A program made the position numbers and the translations under genes. A DNA stretch of 64,000 nucleotides from Calliopum simillimum (lineage: Eukaryota > Arthropoda > Insecta > Diptera > Lauxaniidae): assembly GCA_951812925.1 (NCBI GenBank), contig OX638368.1, positions 24,615,187 through 24,679,186 on the forward strand, written 5' to 3'. Every line of letters starts with the position of its first letter. The first letter of the stretch is position 1. Shown piece by piece: positions 32,469 through 58,739 of this stretch. Below the pieces are notes generated by a model that saw only the letters and a list, made by a program, of their open reading frames with translations, made no database searches and had not been told where the DNA came from.

Positions 32469-32519
32469 AACGAGCAACCGCAACGTCACGTTAGGGAACG
32501 TTACATTTTGATTAATTCC

Positions 32520-32629
32520 AGCTAAAGTCTGTACGTGTGGACGGCCAAAGTCAAGTTTGCACAGTCCAAAAATGTGGTCTGCGCTTTCTTTGAATATCCA
32601 AAGATTTTTTTGCGCAAACTAAAGACTCC
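32520..32629. mobile_element. Harbinger-type MITE fragment, copy 2
   Basis: ACGTGTGGACGGCC, AAGTTTGCACAGT and TGCGCTTTCTTTGAAT match inverted parts of the MITE at 31001-31498. It is truncated and abuts the next MITE. Confidence 0.65.
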
Positions 32630-32998
32630 GGTATATAATTAGAAGACAGCGCGTGCAGGACGCGCATCATACCCTTGACAACACATGCAAGTAACGTATG
32701 TGCTGTTACATAGAACGTGTAGACGCGCTTTAAAATACACTCAGAATGGACTTTATTATACAGGCAGACTTGCTCCTGCACTTCGCTTCTAAGGTTTTCT
32801 TTTATTTTGAACTTTATTCTATTTTAATTTATTTTATCAACTGCAAATGCAAATGATGTGTTCAATAAGTTGATCAACTCTTTGAACACAGCACGCGCGT
32901 TGTTTGCTCTTCTATATGTGTCACTCTCCATAAGTAGCTATGTTTTCAAATCAACTGTCAAAGCTTATAAAGCGTGCACTGCCCTCTATATACCAGAG
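32630..32998. mobile_element. MITE with CCGGTATATA ends
   Basis: The left end CCGGTATATAATTAGAAG and the right end GCCCTCTATATACCAG form imperfect TIRs; the Mpc2-intron copy (7748) has the cleaner TIR CCGGTATATAGAGGGCAGCG. Interior: GTGCTGTTACATAGAACG and CACTCAGAATGGACTTTATT. Non-coding. Confidence 0.7.
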
Positions 32999-33124
32999 CC
33001 TTAAGCTTGTCAATTAACTGGGTAAGCGAGGGAAATATGGACTACGTGGGTAATATAGACCACACGGTTATTTCACTGCATACATAAGATTAACCGTTAT
33101 TCATGTTCAAACTTAACGCTAATA

Positions 33125-34084
33125 GCCCCTTTTACATTATCAGTGTAGCCATCAAACTGGCCATCAATATGTCATATCGAGTTTGTGTTTACATGTTCAA
33201 TAAACTGTCAATATTTAGTGTTGCTTTGTACGCCAAAGAGGAAACAAAGCAACAGCGGATGCAGTTTTTGTGATAGAAATTGATATGCTGATGGAAATAA
33301 CAGAAATAAATTAATAAAAAATAGTGGAAATATCAAAATTTACACCATAAATTTATTTTAATGGGTCCACAGCAACAATTTGTCATTTCCGAACCCACTT
33401 TATCACCAAAAATATGGGTTTTGGCCGTTTATTAAAATTTTTTTATTGAAATTTTTTTTTTAAAATTAAAACTAAGAGTCTTAGATAAAAATAATAACAA
33501 TCAGGTTTCAGTAAATTGATTTTGTCACAGTCAAAAAATTAAAAGGTTCTCTTAAAGCTCCCATTAAGCTTCAGCGAAAACAAACATCATTAAACTATCC
33601 GTTTTTGATTAAAAACAAATCATATATGCAAGCCATTTTCATTTCCGCACGATGTGTACCTGTTGAAATCTTTTCTTAACTGACTAAAAGTGTACTGAAA
33701 AATTTTCATTGCGCTTACACTGTCAACCTACCTATCAATAAAGTCATCAATACAGCAGAAAGTCAAAAAATTTTGTTTTTCGGCAATCAGATTGTCAATA
33801 CAGATTGATGAGTGTTTACATTAACAGTTTGTCATCAATATGCATACATTCTCAGATTGATGAAAAAAAAGTGAACTTGGCATCATTGGCATATTGATGG
33901 CTAGATTGTTTATGTAAAAAGGCCTAAAAAATTTTGTTTTTCGGCAATCAGATTGTCAATACAGATTGATGAGTGTTTACATTATCAGTTTCTCATCAAT
34001 CTGCATACATTCTCAAATTGATGAAAAAAAGTGAACTTGGCATCATTGGCATATTGATGGCTAGATTGTTAATGTAAAAAGGCC
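33125..34084. mobile_element. TIR element with internal 161-bp tandem duplication
   Basis: The left end GCCCCTTTTACATTATCAG mirrors the right end TTAATGTAAAAAGGCC. TAATA flanks both sides (33120-33124, 34085-34089). Near the right end, 33765-33925 is repeated as 33926-34086 with few changes (GGCAATCAGATTGTCAATAC, GAGTGTTTACATTA). Words CATCAATATG recur in both ends. Non-coding. Confidence 0.7.
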
Positions 34085-34399
34085 TAATAACTAAAGCTTA
34101 TAATAGTGCGATTTTAGCTTTCGGTGAAGTCGCATGTTTCTGTAAAGTTGATTTTTCTAAAAAAAGATCAGTGATAATTTTTTTCTAGTGAGTATATTTC
34201 ATTATTTCACTTTAAAGACATCGCGTTTTTAAATAAATAGTTAGTTATATAAAGCCAGTAAACACCATTTATAGTTTATTAGCACAAATTAGTTCATTAA
34301 CCACAAGAGTTTTTGATAAAAAAAAACATTTATTTCACCAACACGTGCTGTGGGTAATATGTACCACCAAAGAAAAAAGCCTCAAAACAAATGTATTTA

Positions 34400-34625
34400 T
34401 CATCTTTTTCAGATGGGGAATCTAGCTGCAGATTTCATGACGATTCTGATGGTCATTATTTGTAATTCGTTAACTACAAAGGAAAAAAGATGAAAAATGC
34501 ATATAATGTAATACTCTTTACTCAGAAGATCGCCGTGGAGAATTTTGGGTTGAATGTGTAATCTTACGTTCTTAGAGTCATGAAAAATGTGCTGGATGTG
34601 GAAGTGACATTTTTATATGCAACTT
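34400..34625 (+). pseudogene. Pogo-type transposase zinc-finger tail
   Basis: A frame reads EDRRGEFWVECVILRS, a stop, then SHEKCAGCGSDIFICNFC. The WxxC, HExCAGC and FICxFC spacing matches the C-terminal PHD-like finger of insect pogo-type transposases. One stop lies inside the finger and the upstream sequence is not readable, so it is dead. Compare the independent tail at 27940. Confidence 0.55.
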
Positions 34626-34884
34626 CTGTACCAAATAAACATGTGGGGCAATATGGACTATATAGTCCATATAACACTACACTTTTTTTTTTATTTTCAT
34701 TTTGAGTATTTTCAGTTTTTTTTTTTCTTTATCCTGATGAGATATTTACCTAAAAGTGAATCAGAATAAAGGTAAATTGTTTCCTTTAATGAATTGCATA
34801 AAATTAATTGTTTTATTTTGTTTTTTGAGTTTTGTTTAAAAAAGAAAGATTGGTGGTCCATATTTTCCTCCCTTACCCTACGTT

Positions 34885-35110
34885 TTCGTTTCTCAAAGTG
34901 GGGTGTCACACGAAGGACACGGGCACGTCAAATTTCTAGGCAAGCGGAGGGAAGTGGTGCTTTTATTTCCCTCCGTTTGCCTACAAATTTGACATGCCCT
35001 ACGTGCCCGTGCCCTTCGTGTGAATTGCCACTTTGCGCACAAACTGAGGGAAATGAAAAGCACCACTTCCCTCCACTTGCCCTACGTGCCCATGCTCTTC
35101 ATGTGACTTT
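34885..35110. repeat. Inverted/direct repeats of a GTGCCC word
   Basis: CACGAAGGACACGGGCACGT and its complement CTACGTGCCCGTGCCCTTCG flank a hairpin, and CACTTCCCTCCnnTTGCC recurs to the right. A foldback remnant; the open frame across it follows the repeats and is not a gene. Confidence 0.6.
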
Positions 35111-35169
35111 ACTAAAACAAATTGAATGTCACTTGTTTCCGTACGTTTCGAACGCTATAAATTTTAATC

Positions 35170-35430
35170 TCCAAATGCATATATATCGCATGTGATAGCT
35201 CTGTCATGAGAATTATGCGTTTTTTTGTTAATCTATTTTGGAAAATATGCAAAAGAAAAAATGCAGATCAAAATAAAGTTTTTTCTAGCGACATGTTTCT
35301 GTTAAAAAGAAGTATACTGAAAACTGCACAGAATTGCCTGTGTCGTGTGGTCACGAGAAAAAAAGTATGCGCAATCTCTCTAGTTTGCACGTACTAGGAT
35401 TGTGCAGGTAGGATTACGTGTGGACGACCC
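35170..35430. mobile_element. Harbinger-type MITE, copy 3 (inverted, truncated)
   Basis: Reverse complement of about 31001-31270: GATAGCTCTGTCATGA, TTTTGGAAAATATGCAAAAG and GTGTGGACGACCCT followed by TAA. The far end is missing. Confidence 0.72.
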
Positions 35431-36400
35431 TTAAAAGTTCTTAGGAAAAAATAAGATTCAGAAACCGTTTAAGTTATTTATTTTATGATCATATTTAGAC
35501 TCCCTGGTATCATTTGACAAGTTGAACGGTGTTTTTTTTTTGCTCAGTAGTCGTGTTTGAACTTTGGTTGAATGTCTGTCTACTTCGTCTGCAAAAAGTT
35601 GCATATTTTATTTTTTATTGGTCTTCAGTGATATATAAATATATAAAGTGAAGAAAAAATTACTTCATATTCATAAAAATAATAACTGTAGTTCAAGTAT
35701 TTTATTAAATAATTTTTAAGTGTGTTGAATTTAAAAGAAAAAAAGTCTATGAAAGGACCAAATTGTTTTAGTAATTGAAATTAAATATTTTACGTCTTGC
35801 CTGCCACCATGCTGCTGCCGTTGTCGTAAGTTTTCTGAGCAAAATAAGCAGATAAATTATTTGTTAAAAAAAATTCCGATTGGTGCCTAATATAGTTGAT
35901 CTTTTAATTAATGCTACTAGTGCTAGTACCTTGACTTTACAAATTTAAAAATAACATGTTGTGGAATTTCCCGATTTTCTTTTTTGTTTTAATTAGGAAT
36001 TACGCTTTTACAATACAAAATTTCAGTAAATTGCTGTCAAATTGAAAGCAACTTTGCTTATTTTCCTCTGACAGCTCAGCTCGGCTCGGCTCGAAAAATG
36101 CAGTCTCGTTAATTTTTAATTCTATTTACTGATCGTTGCATTTTCTGTCCATGTAAATATATATACATATACTTTTTGTCACTATCATTTTGGATTTTCG
36201 ATTCAGTTTGCACAATCAGCTGTCTCAAAAGACACAAAAACTGCGAATTCTGTGCTTCCGGAGCTAAATATTGTTATGTATTTGTGGGCTTGTGTTTTCT
36301 TCTAAATATGTATTATGTATATATTTCTACCTTTGTTCCATCGTTTGTAATACAGAAAAGGAGGCGTGGCAGGTATGGAAAAATGCATTAAAAGCAAATA
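35431..36400 (+). other. Possible 5' exon region of the Arkadia-like gene
   Basis: No transposon features are seen. GCCACCATGCTGCTGCCG sits just before a consensus donor (GTAAGT at 35826), and a GCTCGGCTCGGCTCG stretch lies at about 36078. This could be an untranslated first exon of the gene starting at 42384; the short ATG frame does not join to it in frame. Evidence is sequence context only. Confidence 0.25.
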
Positions 36401-39185
36401 CATACATATATTATTTTTGATATAAGTCCCATTCTACAAGAAAAACAGCGACCCAATACTGAAAAAATGAATTTGCAAAAAGATGATTTCTTGTTTCAAT
36501 AAGACAACAATGCCGTGCATATTTACTCACGATAAGCCCTATAATTGAGTACAAAAGCGCAAGCGAAATCTGTCACGGAATTCCTTTGCTTAATAGTTTT
36601 GGAAAAAAGGCAAACGATTTCTAAAAACTTGTTGCCGACGATCAACGACATACAATAGCGGAGTTCACGCATGTTGTACTTTCCATGTTCTTTAGCACTA
36701 TCTACACGGAAGTTACACTCACAACAGCAACAAATTGCATTGCCTCAATTTTACTCCAAAGTTACAAATGTACACAAGCAGAAAAGTTAAGTGTAAGGTG
36801 GACTGTGTACTTTTTTATTTTAGAACAAGAAGGAAGCGTTATAGCCAATTTAGTTTAAACTAAAATTTTATTGTTAAACAAAGAATGTGTAACCAAAAAA
36901 TATCGTCCGACCTTAGTTTCGTAAATATAGCAATCGGAAGATTGTCATATAGCATTTATGAAAACCGGCGGTTTAAGATCTGAGCCTTTTGATAGATTTT
37001 AATAATATTGGCGTCGTATAAAAGGTATTTTAACTGGGTACAAAATCAGTACACAAAAGTCTTAAATCAGAGTCATGGGTTTCGAGAAATGGTGAATTTT
37101 GAAAAAACCAGTTTGACCAGTTTTTTTTAAACACATTTTTTCCTAAAAAATGTCTCATTAACCCATTTTCATTTGATATACAATTTGTACCTGATTTACT
37201 TCATTTCCACATTTTTTATAGGAAAACTATAAAATAAACGAAAGAAATTTTCGTGAACAAAAACAACTATTGCTTTTGTAATTAGTTCCTGAAACCCTAT
37301 TTTGACAAAAAAAAAAAAAAATAAAAAATAAAAAAAAAAAAAAAATTGGGGTTTGGGTTCTAAAGTAAATTTGTTCCAAAACTGAAAGTACAATTTATGA
37401 GTGAAAACCCATAATTTCGTCGATATCTGCATCGATTTCGATATCAGACTCCAAATTTTCGACTTCTGAAGACATTTTTAGAATTTTCATAAACTTTATT
37501 TGGATTCTGTCTTCAGCATCACCTGTTGATTGACTAATAGTTAACCAATGAAATTTGGTGGTTTAACTAATGGTTAACAAATGACTGGTTCTTTTGACGC
37601 GTATATACAATTGTGTTAATATTGAAATTGAAATAACTCATGAACGGCAAGTCGCGCGACTCTTTTGTAGAGCACAAATAATTTTTATTTTATGAAAAAA
37701 AAAAAAATTGCCATTTAGGAGTTATTTAATAAAAAAGTGATTTTGTGACGTTTATTGGCGCTTAATTGGTTTTTATGGAATAACTTCTAAACGGTAAATT
37801 TTGTTTTTTATAAAATTAATGTTATTTGTAGAATATGTGCGTCAAAAGAAACACGCCTTTTATCAGTAATTTCTAAGGAATACTCTATGATGCTTTCCCC
37901 ACATTGAGCTGATTGGCATATTTAACACTTGTTGTTATCTTTTAAAATAATAAACTGGAGTGCCTATAATCTAATGGAATTTTGTTGTTTAACTTGAATG
38001 TGTCCTTTTAAAACATCTCGATTTAAATAGTCGAGATCAAATATAAAATAGCCACAGGCTTAAAGTTTGTGTTTCTAGGCCCAAAAGCTTGTCCTTCCCT
38101 TAATATATGTATATGATGCTGGAACAGGTCGAAATATGTGTGCATATATACATAGTGTTTCTATAGAACTTTGGCAAACATGCATATTTTTCGACCTGTA
38201 GTTGCTTCGACTAAATTGATGATATAGCTCTCTGTGCAATGATTCATGTACATACAGATAACCTTGTGCATACAGATAAGGTGACTCATCCGACATGCAA
38301 GCAAAACTAACCGACGCACTATACTTTTTTTCACAAAAAGTGCACATTTAAAAATTGTGATTTTTCCCTGCATTCGAGGTGCAAACACGAATTAAAAGCC
38401 CCTGACCGCACTTCTATCTCAGCTGACAATTGATATACCAACAAGAAAGAAAGACGCTATCAAAATTTATCGATCAGCACTCTGGTACAACCGTAAGAAA
38501 AACAGAAATTGCCTCTAAACTGTTTTTTTTTTTGAATACTACCATTTAGATATTACGACTACTGGTCATAGATCCTTAACCAGAGGTCATTTAAGTATTA
38601 CGTAAGCAGACTTTTAATGATTCTCGAGCCTTCCCTCCTCTCCCCCCTATATAATAAGCAGTTCTTTAAATCTTTTATTTAAAATGAAAATTATAATTCG
38701 GAAACTAAATTGTTTTCAGAAATGAAGCAATAGAGCTTGAAGAACCACAGAAATTTAACAAGCGTTTAATGTCCAGGGGCCTCGACCCCATCATTAAAAA
38801 TTGTTATAATTAGTATCTTATCTTCTCAAGTAAGGCTTTACTTTATTGCATCAGTTGGAATATAAACGTCCCATTATAAATTACAAAAATAAACAAATCC
38901 TGAACCACCCCCCCTCCCCTTAAACAGGCTTACGTAATACTTGAACGATGCCTACTATATTTCAGAGGCTTTGCATTTTTTGATTGCGCTGTTCGATGGA
39001 AAAGTAAGACGCCTTTCCTTCCTGTCCATCAAATCACATATCGTCGGGTTGAAACTACAACTAGACATCTACACCTCTTGATGTTTTGAGTTAAGTATAT
39101 AGAAACATGAACAAAACACGCTCTATGCCCCGGTCTAGTCGATTTTTTGAAATGTTCCCATCCAATTTTATATAAAGAATAATAA
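36401..39185. other. Intergenic DNA with minor repeats
   Basis: About 36925-37110 is a partial copy of the arm at 440-620 (AATATTGG, GGTATTTTAA and GATTTTAATAATATTGGnGTC words). AAGTATTACGTAAGC near 38590 returns inverted near 38930, bounding a probable 360-bp MITE with C-rich inner flanks. No gene recognised. Confidence 0.45.
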
Positions 39186-39187
39186 TA

Positions 39188-40116
39188 AAGGGTTTTTCAA
39201 TAGGCACGCTCCAAAAGTAGACCGATAGGGACAGTAAACGACGCCATATTTTTTCCCGCTCTCTTGACATTTCTCTTCAGTAAGGTTTGCCATTTCATCA
39301 TGGAAAGATATACGAGCCAATAACGAGTAGAAATTATTAAAATTCACTACTTAAATTCGGAGTCAGTGGCGTCAATTTTAAGAGAGCTACGTCATCTTTA
39401 GCGATGAGGCTCATTTTTGGCTGAATGGCTTCGTCAATAAGCAAAATATGCGTTATTGGTCAGGCAGCAATCCACACGTACTCCATGAGTCACCATTGCA
39501 TCCGGAAAAAATTACGGTTTGGTGCAGTTTATGAGCCGGCGGCGTTATTGGGTCGTACTTCTTCCGTGATGATCAAGACCGGCACGTTACTGTGAATGGG
39601 AATCGCTACCGTTCAATGATAACCGAATATTTTTGGCCCGAATTGGATGATATGGACTTGAACAATATGTGGTTTCAACAGGACGGCGCCACAAGCCACA
39701 CAGCGAATGTCACAATCAATTTATTGAAAACCAAGTTTGGTGAACGTGTTATCTCACGAAATGGCCCAGTCGATTGACCACCGTCATGCGATTTGACTCC
39801 GTTAGACTATTTCCTGTGGGGCTACGTCAAGTCTATGGTCTATAACAACAAGCCAGCGACGATTGATGAACTTCGTACGAATATCGATCGTGAAATTGCA
39901 GCAGTATCGGCCGATTTATGCTTGAAAACTGTCGAAAATTGGGTTCAGCGTCTGGACTTCTGCAAGCGTGCCCGTGGTGGCCATGCAAAAGAAATCGAGT
40001 TCCATACATAATGGCATCGAATGTACTTTCACAGGAATAAAGAATTTCATTGATATCCAAAACCGTTTTTGTTTTATTTAAAAAAACTTTTGTAGCGCTC
40101 TTATTCAAAAACCCTT
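39188..40116 (+). mobile_element. Mariner/IS630-type element, internally deleted
   Basis: The ends AAGGGTTTTTCAATAGGC and GCGCTCTTATTCAAAAACCCTT are imperfect TIRs with TA on both sides (39186-39187, 40117-40118). About 929 bp; full elements of this type are near 1.3 kb. It encodes a broken transposase. Confidence 0.78.
39301..40011 (+). pseudogene. Mariner-type transposase, deleted and with stops
   Basis: It starts MERYTSQ, then a stop, and VEIIKIHYLNSESVASILRE of the helix-turn-helix; a deletion then joins directly to FSDEAHFWLNGFVNKQN, the first catalytic aspartate region. FQQDGATSHTA holds the second aspartate and CDLTPLDYFLWG the third. The end is CKRARGGHAKEIEFHT. In-frame stops follow ITVWCSL and NGPVD. 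The remaining blocks belong to the Tc1/mariner DDE/D superfamily. Confidence 0.8.
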
Positions 40117-40639
40117 TATAAGAATATAATAATAAGAATATAAGAATATAATAACACAGTGCGACAAAATGGAAAAAAATGTTTGCCCCTGGGGTCTCAT
40201 AAAGTTTTTCTGATAGGTTATGGAAAATAAAAATACACGTATTTCACCGAATATGTGTATCAGTGATTTTTTCCATTTTAAGGCTCCCCAATGTTTAAAA
40301 TTCGCGTTTTATATGAAATTTTGAGATTTTATGAAAAAACCATCTCATTATGAAATGGTGCTCATGTCCTTACCTTTAATTTAAGATATAGCACTTGAGA
40401 ATCCGCATCGTAGTTTTTGTTTTATAAGCAAAACTATTTGCAATTTTTTTTTTTTTTTTTTCATGTTTCGGAAAATAAAAAAATAACTAAGTCTTCTAAT
40501 ATTGAAATAGCAAAATTTTTACAGTTTTGCTTATAAAACAAAAACTACCATGCGGATTCTCAAGTGCTATATCATAAATTAAGTATATATATATATATAT
40601 AAGTATATATATTCTTGATCAGCGTCACCTCCTGAGTCG

Positions 40640-40702
40640 ATATAGCCATGTCCGTCTGTCTGTCTGGCTGGCTGGCTGGCTGGGTGGCTGGCTGGCTGGG
40701 TG
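40640..40702 (+). repeat. TCTG/CTGG simple repeat
   Basis: GTCTGTCTGTCTGGCTGGCT followed by more GGCTGG and GGGTGG units. It is preceded by CTTGATCAGCGTCACC and GTCGATATAGCCATGTCCGT, wording I recognise from a widely dispersed fly repeat; family name not assigned. Confidence 0.75.
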
Positions 40703-40899
40703 ATGTGTGTGGAAATACACTTTTTGGGAAAACTAAGCAAGATAATTCAATGAAATTTGGTACCCTGCTTCCGATAGCTCGGGGGATTGAAAATGAGCAA
40801 AATCGGTTAACGGACACGCCTACCGCCCATACAAAAAATATATTCAAAATGCAATTTTAGGAGTATTTTTCACGACAATGCAACCAAAATGCACATAAA

Positions 40900-41590
40900 T
40901 ACCAGAAATTGTAAGAGCAAGCTCTGAGAAAAAACTGAGCGAACTCGGACAAAAGGGCGTGGCACCTCCCATATAAGCAAAAGCTTCAAAACGATATACT
41001 GAAAGCGATTTTTGAGATATTTGAACCAAATTTAACTCAGACACTAAGAACTATAAATGAAAGCTCTCAGCAAAAATTGGGTGAAATCGGACAAGGGGGC
41101 GCGGCACCTCCCATATAAGCAAAAGCTTCAAAACGCTATACTGAAAGCGATTTTTGAGATATTCGAACCAAATTTAACTCAGACACTAAGAACTATAAAT
41201 GAAAGCTCTCAACAAAAATTGGGTAAAATCGGACAAGGGGGCGTAGCACCTCCCATATGAGCAAAAGTTTCAAAATGCCATTCGGAAAGAGTTTTTTGAG
41301 ATAATCCAAACAAATTTCACTCAAATACTAAAGACTATAAATGCACGCTCTAAGCTAAAACTAGAGGAACTCGGACAAGAGGGCGTGGCACCTCCTATAT
41401 AAGCAAAAGCTTCAAAGCACTATGCTGAAAACATTTTTCACTCAGACATTTAAACCTATAAATGCAAGCTCTGAACAAAAACTGGGTGAACTCGAACAAG
41501 AGGGCGTAGCACCTCCCATATGAGCAAAATTTTAAAAATACTGCAGTGTAGGGTATTTAATGTTTGGCCAGGCCAAATTTTACACCCTTA
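40900..41590 (+). repeat. Minisatellite of about 126-bp units (5-6 units)
   Basis: Each unit contains GGCACCTCCCATATAAGC, GATTTTTGAGATA, CTCAGACACTAAGAAC and AAACTGGGTGAAnTCGGACAAGG-type blocks. The array ends with CTGCAGTGTAGGGTATTTAA and GGCCAGGCCAA, exactly like the short array at 21030-21455. Confidence 0.8.
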
Positions 41591-42383
41591 CTAGTTTCAT
41601 ATGGCTATATCTCGGTAACGAGCCGTAAATATTGTTTTGATGACTTCAGAAATGTAGCTATTGAATAGAAGAAAAAAAATGCCGAACAAACTTAACCGAA
41701 AAAAATTCATCTAGTGCCTTAAAATAGCAAAAATGACCATAAAATCCTTATATAAACCAACTTTGCAAAACGCTCTGGCAGAATTACTTGTTTCGGCGAG
41801 TACTTTCGACCCTTATAACGGATTTTAGTTCACCGTCAATGACTTGGAAAATGTTGCACTGTGTAATGAGATGGTTTTTTCATTAAATCTGAAAATTTCA
41901 TATAAAACGCGAACTTTAAACATTGAGGAGCCATAAAATGGAAAAAAATCACTGATACACATATTCGGTGAAATACGTGTATTTTTATTTTTCATAACCT
42001 ACCAGAAAAACTTTGTGAGACCCCAGGGGCATTTTTTGTGTTGCATTGTGTAATATAATAATATAAGAAGCAGAAAACTTAAAAATCTCATAAAAAACGA
42101 ATTTCAAAAAATTTAAAACTTTTTTTTTCTCAAAACATGAAAAATGTAGATGTCTAGTTACCGACGATATAAAAAGGAACTAAAACGCAAATTCTATGAA
42201 ATGTAATGTCTATGATCTACAATTTTTTTATCGTTTTTGCGTTTATTACATTTTATTCTAAATTATTTCACTCAATAATGCGAATGTAAATATCTTATTA
42301 TTATTGCAGGCTTTCTTTCGATCAACTTTAATTCCAAATATTAAAAATAATTTAAATATATTCCCCCTACTATAGAGAAAGAA

Positions 42384-56813
<14,430 letters not shown>

Positions 56814-57159
56814 CAGTGTGTTCGAGGTGTTCTGTTGTAAGCGCGTCTAGACGTTTCAACTCGTCGCGTTTGTAAGTTGCAAGTGCTAGTTTTTTTTTTC
56901 GAGTAATACATACAGAGTTAAGTTTTGCAATTATTATTGCTTATATACATTTATGTGCATGCATTTTTGCTTTTGATTTATTCTTTTTTAATTTATGTAT
57001 TTATTTTTCTTTTCCTTTTTCTGTTTATAACATACTCTATATTGGTTACGTTATTTATTGTTAATGATTTACAGAAAAAAAACTACCTTGTTTTGCTAAA
57101 TCTCTTTGTATGTAAATACAACATATAAAAAAAAGGCTCCCGGAAAAAATGGCAGGCAT

Positions 57160-58110
57160 TTTTTTGGAAATAAGGCCCAAAATAAATTAACTTACGACAG
57201 AATTTTTGGAAATAATGCTAGAAAAATTTTTGGAAATAAAGCCAGAAAAATCTAATTTTTTTTTGGAAATAAAGCTAAAAATTTTTTTGACGTTTTTTCC
57301 AAATAATTATGTGGCTTACAGAAATGCAATTTTTTTTTGGAAATAAAGCCAGAAATTTTCTGCTATAAATTTTTAAAAACAACCAAAACTTAGCTGGAAA
57401 TAAACTTATGGCTTTATTTCCAAAACAAATTGGTAAGAAAGCCAGAATTTTGTATGGAATTTTTTCTGGCTGTATTTGCAAAAACAATTTTTTGACGTTA
57501 TTTCCGATGGCGTTTTTGCCAAAAATCTGGCGTTATTTCCTAGTTAATTTTTGTTTTTATTTCCAAAAGTTAGTGGCTTTATTTCCAAAAGTTTTTCTGG
57601 CGTTATTTTCATTTTGTAAACTACCAAGCATGTTCCGAAATCCGTGTGATTTCAGTTACTTTTCATTTTGGAAGCTTTTTGATGAAAATGGTGAGTCACA
57701 CAATAAAAAGTATTAGAATTTTTTATGTGGAGAAATACAGGTTCTAAAAATAATATTGATTTGTATTTACGAAAAGGTAACCGATTAGGAAATATTCGAT
57801 AAAATTTAAGTTTTCGACTTTGCGGTTTTTTAAGAATATTCCCCAAACGCTACTTTTTCGTTAATGCAAATCAATACTTTTTGTAGAACCTGAAATTCTC
57901 CACATAAAAGATTCTAATACTTTTTATCGTTCCACTCACCCTTTTCATAAAAAATCCTCCTAAATGAAAAGTAATTGAAATCACACGGATTTCGGAACAA
58001 GCCTGAACATAACTTATGGAAATAAAGCCATCATTTTTGGAAAAAACGCTAGAAAAGTTTTTGGCTTTATTTCCAAAACAAAATCGAAAGAACGCCAGAA
58101 TTTTGTATGG
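57160..58110. repeat. Foldback of GGAAATAAAGCCAGAAAA words
   Basis: The words TTTGGAAATAAAGCCAGAAA (left) and CTGGCnTTATTTCCAAAA (right) recur many times with an orientation switch near 57400. Another copy of the FB-A foldback is inserted. The open frames in this region follow the repeats. Downstream of the Arkadia-like gene; its poly(A) site was not identified. Confidence 0.6.
57631..57999. repeat. FB-A foldback, copy 3
   Basis: A palindrome of about 369 bp with ends TGTTCCGAAATCCGTGTGAT and the complement. Interior matches copy 1 at 6359-6723 (GGTGAGTCACACnATAAAAA, AAATATTCGATAAAATT). Confidence 0.85.
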
Positions 58111-58354
58111 ATATTTTTCGTTGATATATAAGTGAAACTAAAAATTATATATTTGTGGTCAGAGTTTCTTGATAATAAACAGTCTCAAGTTTTTCATTCT
58201 CGTAAATGTTTCCTTTTAAAAGGACCCAATAGGAAAGGGAGAGGGAGTGTTTCAAAATTGCGTGAAAGCTCTTTTCGTACTAGCGATTGTACATCGATCC
58301 CTAAATGATGGCACATTCTGAGTATGCAGTTATTTAGACGAACCTTTTAGTACG

Positions 58355-58729
58355 AGATCCGGCAGAAAAAAACGTATGGATCGAGTTTTTAGTTAAAATA
58401 TAATTTTTACATATATTTATTAATGGGGGAATATATTTTTGTCGGGTTGCCTATCAAAATGTGGCCACTAGTATTTTCAAATTGCGATAACTTATGAACC
58501 GTGAGTCTCACGGGGAAAAGTGCCTAGATCTTTTTTATGAAGAGTCATATGCTCTGCAAGTAATTTCCATCGTGAGACTCACGGTTCATAAGTTATCGCA
58601 AATGGAAAATACTAGCGGCCACATTTTGATAGGCAGCCCGGCAAAAATATATTCCCCCATTCATAAATATATGTAAAAAATAGATTTTAACTAAAAACTC
58701 GATCCATACGTTTTTTTACTGCCGGATCT
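58355..58729. repeat. Foldback element
   Basis: AGATCCGGCAG and TACGTTTTTTTACTGCCGGATCT ends (the second given in part) pair, and arms of about 150 bp continue through CCGTGAGTCTCACGG, itself a palindrome. Loop about 60 bp. Non-coding. Confidence 0.8.
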
Positions 58730-58739
58730 TAGACTATTT

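Larger units (their letters stand above)
33020..34670 (+). mobile_element. Pogo-type transposon remnant with nested insertion
   Basis: Words GGAAATATGGACTACGTGGG (left) and TATATGGACTATATAG in inverse orientation (right) suggest related ends, and a pogo-type transposase tail lies before the right end. A separate TIR element (33125-34084) is inserted. Boundaries are approximate. Confidence 0.4.
40157..42052. repeat. Foldback element with minisatellite core
   Basis: The left arm (about 40157-40370) and right arm (about 41870-42052) are reverse complements: GGTCTCATAAAGTTTTTCTG, AATACACGTATTTCACCGAA and AACCATCTCATTA recur inverted. A second inner pair (40380-40460 and 40500-40580) forms another hairpin. 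The loop contains a (CTGG)n run and the 126-bp minisatellite. No gene. Confidence 0.78.

Noticed and set aside
34794..35195. 133-aa frame across 34794-35195
   Set aside because: It is built from inverted and direct GTGCCC repeats and has no recognisable domain.
40572..40860. Protein-coding frames over the CTGG repeat
   Set aside because: Both strands are open only because of the simple repeat.
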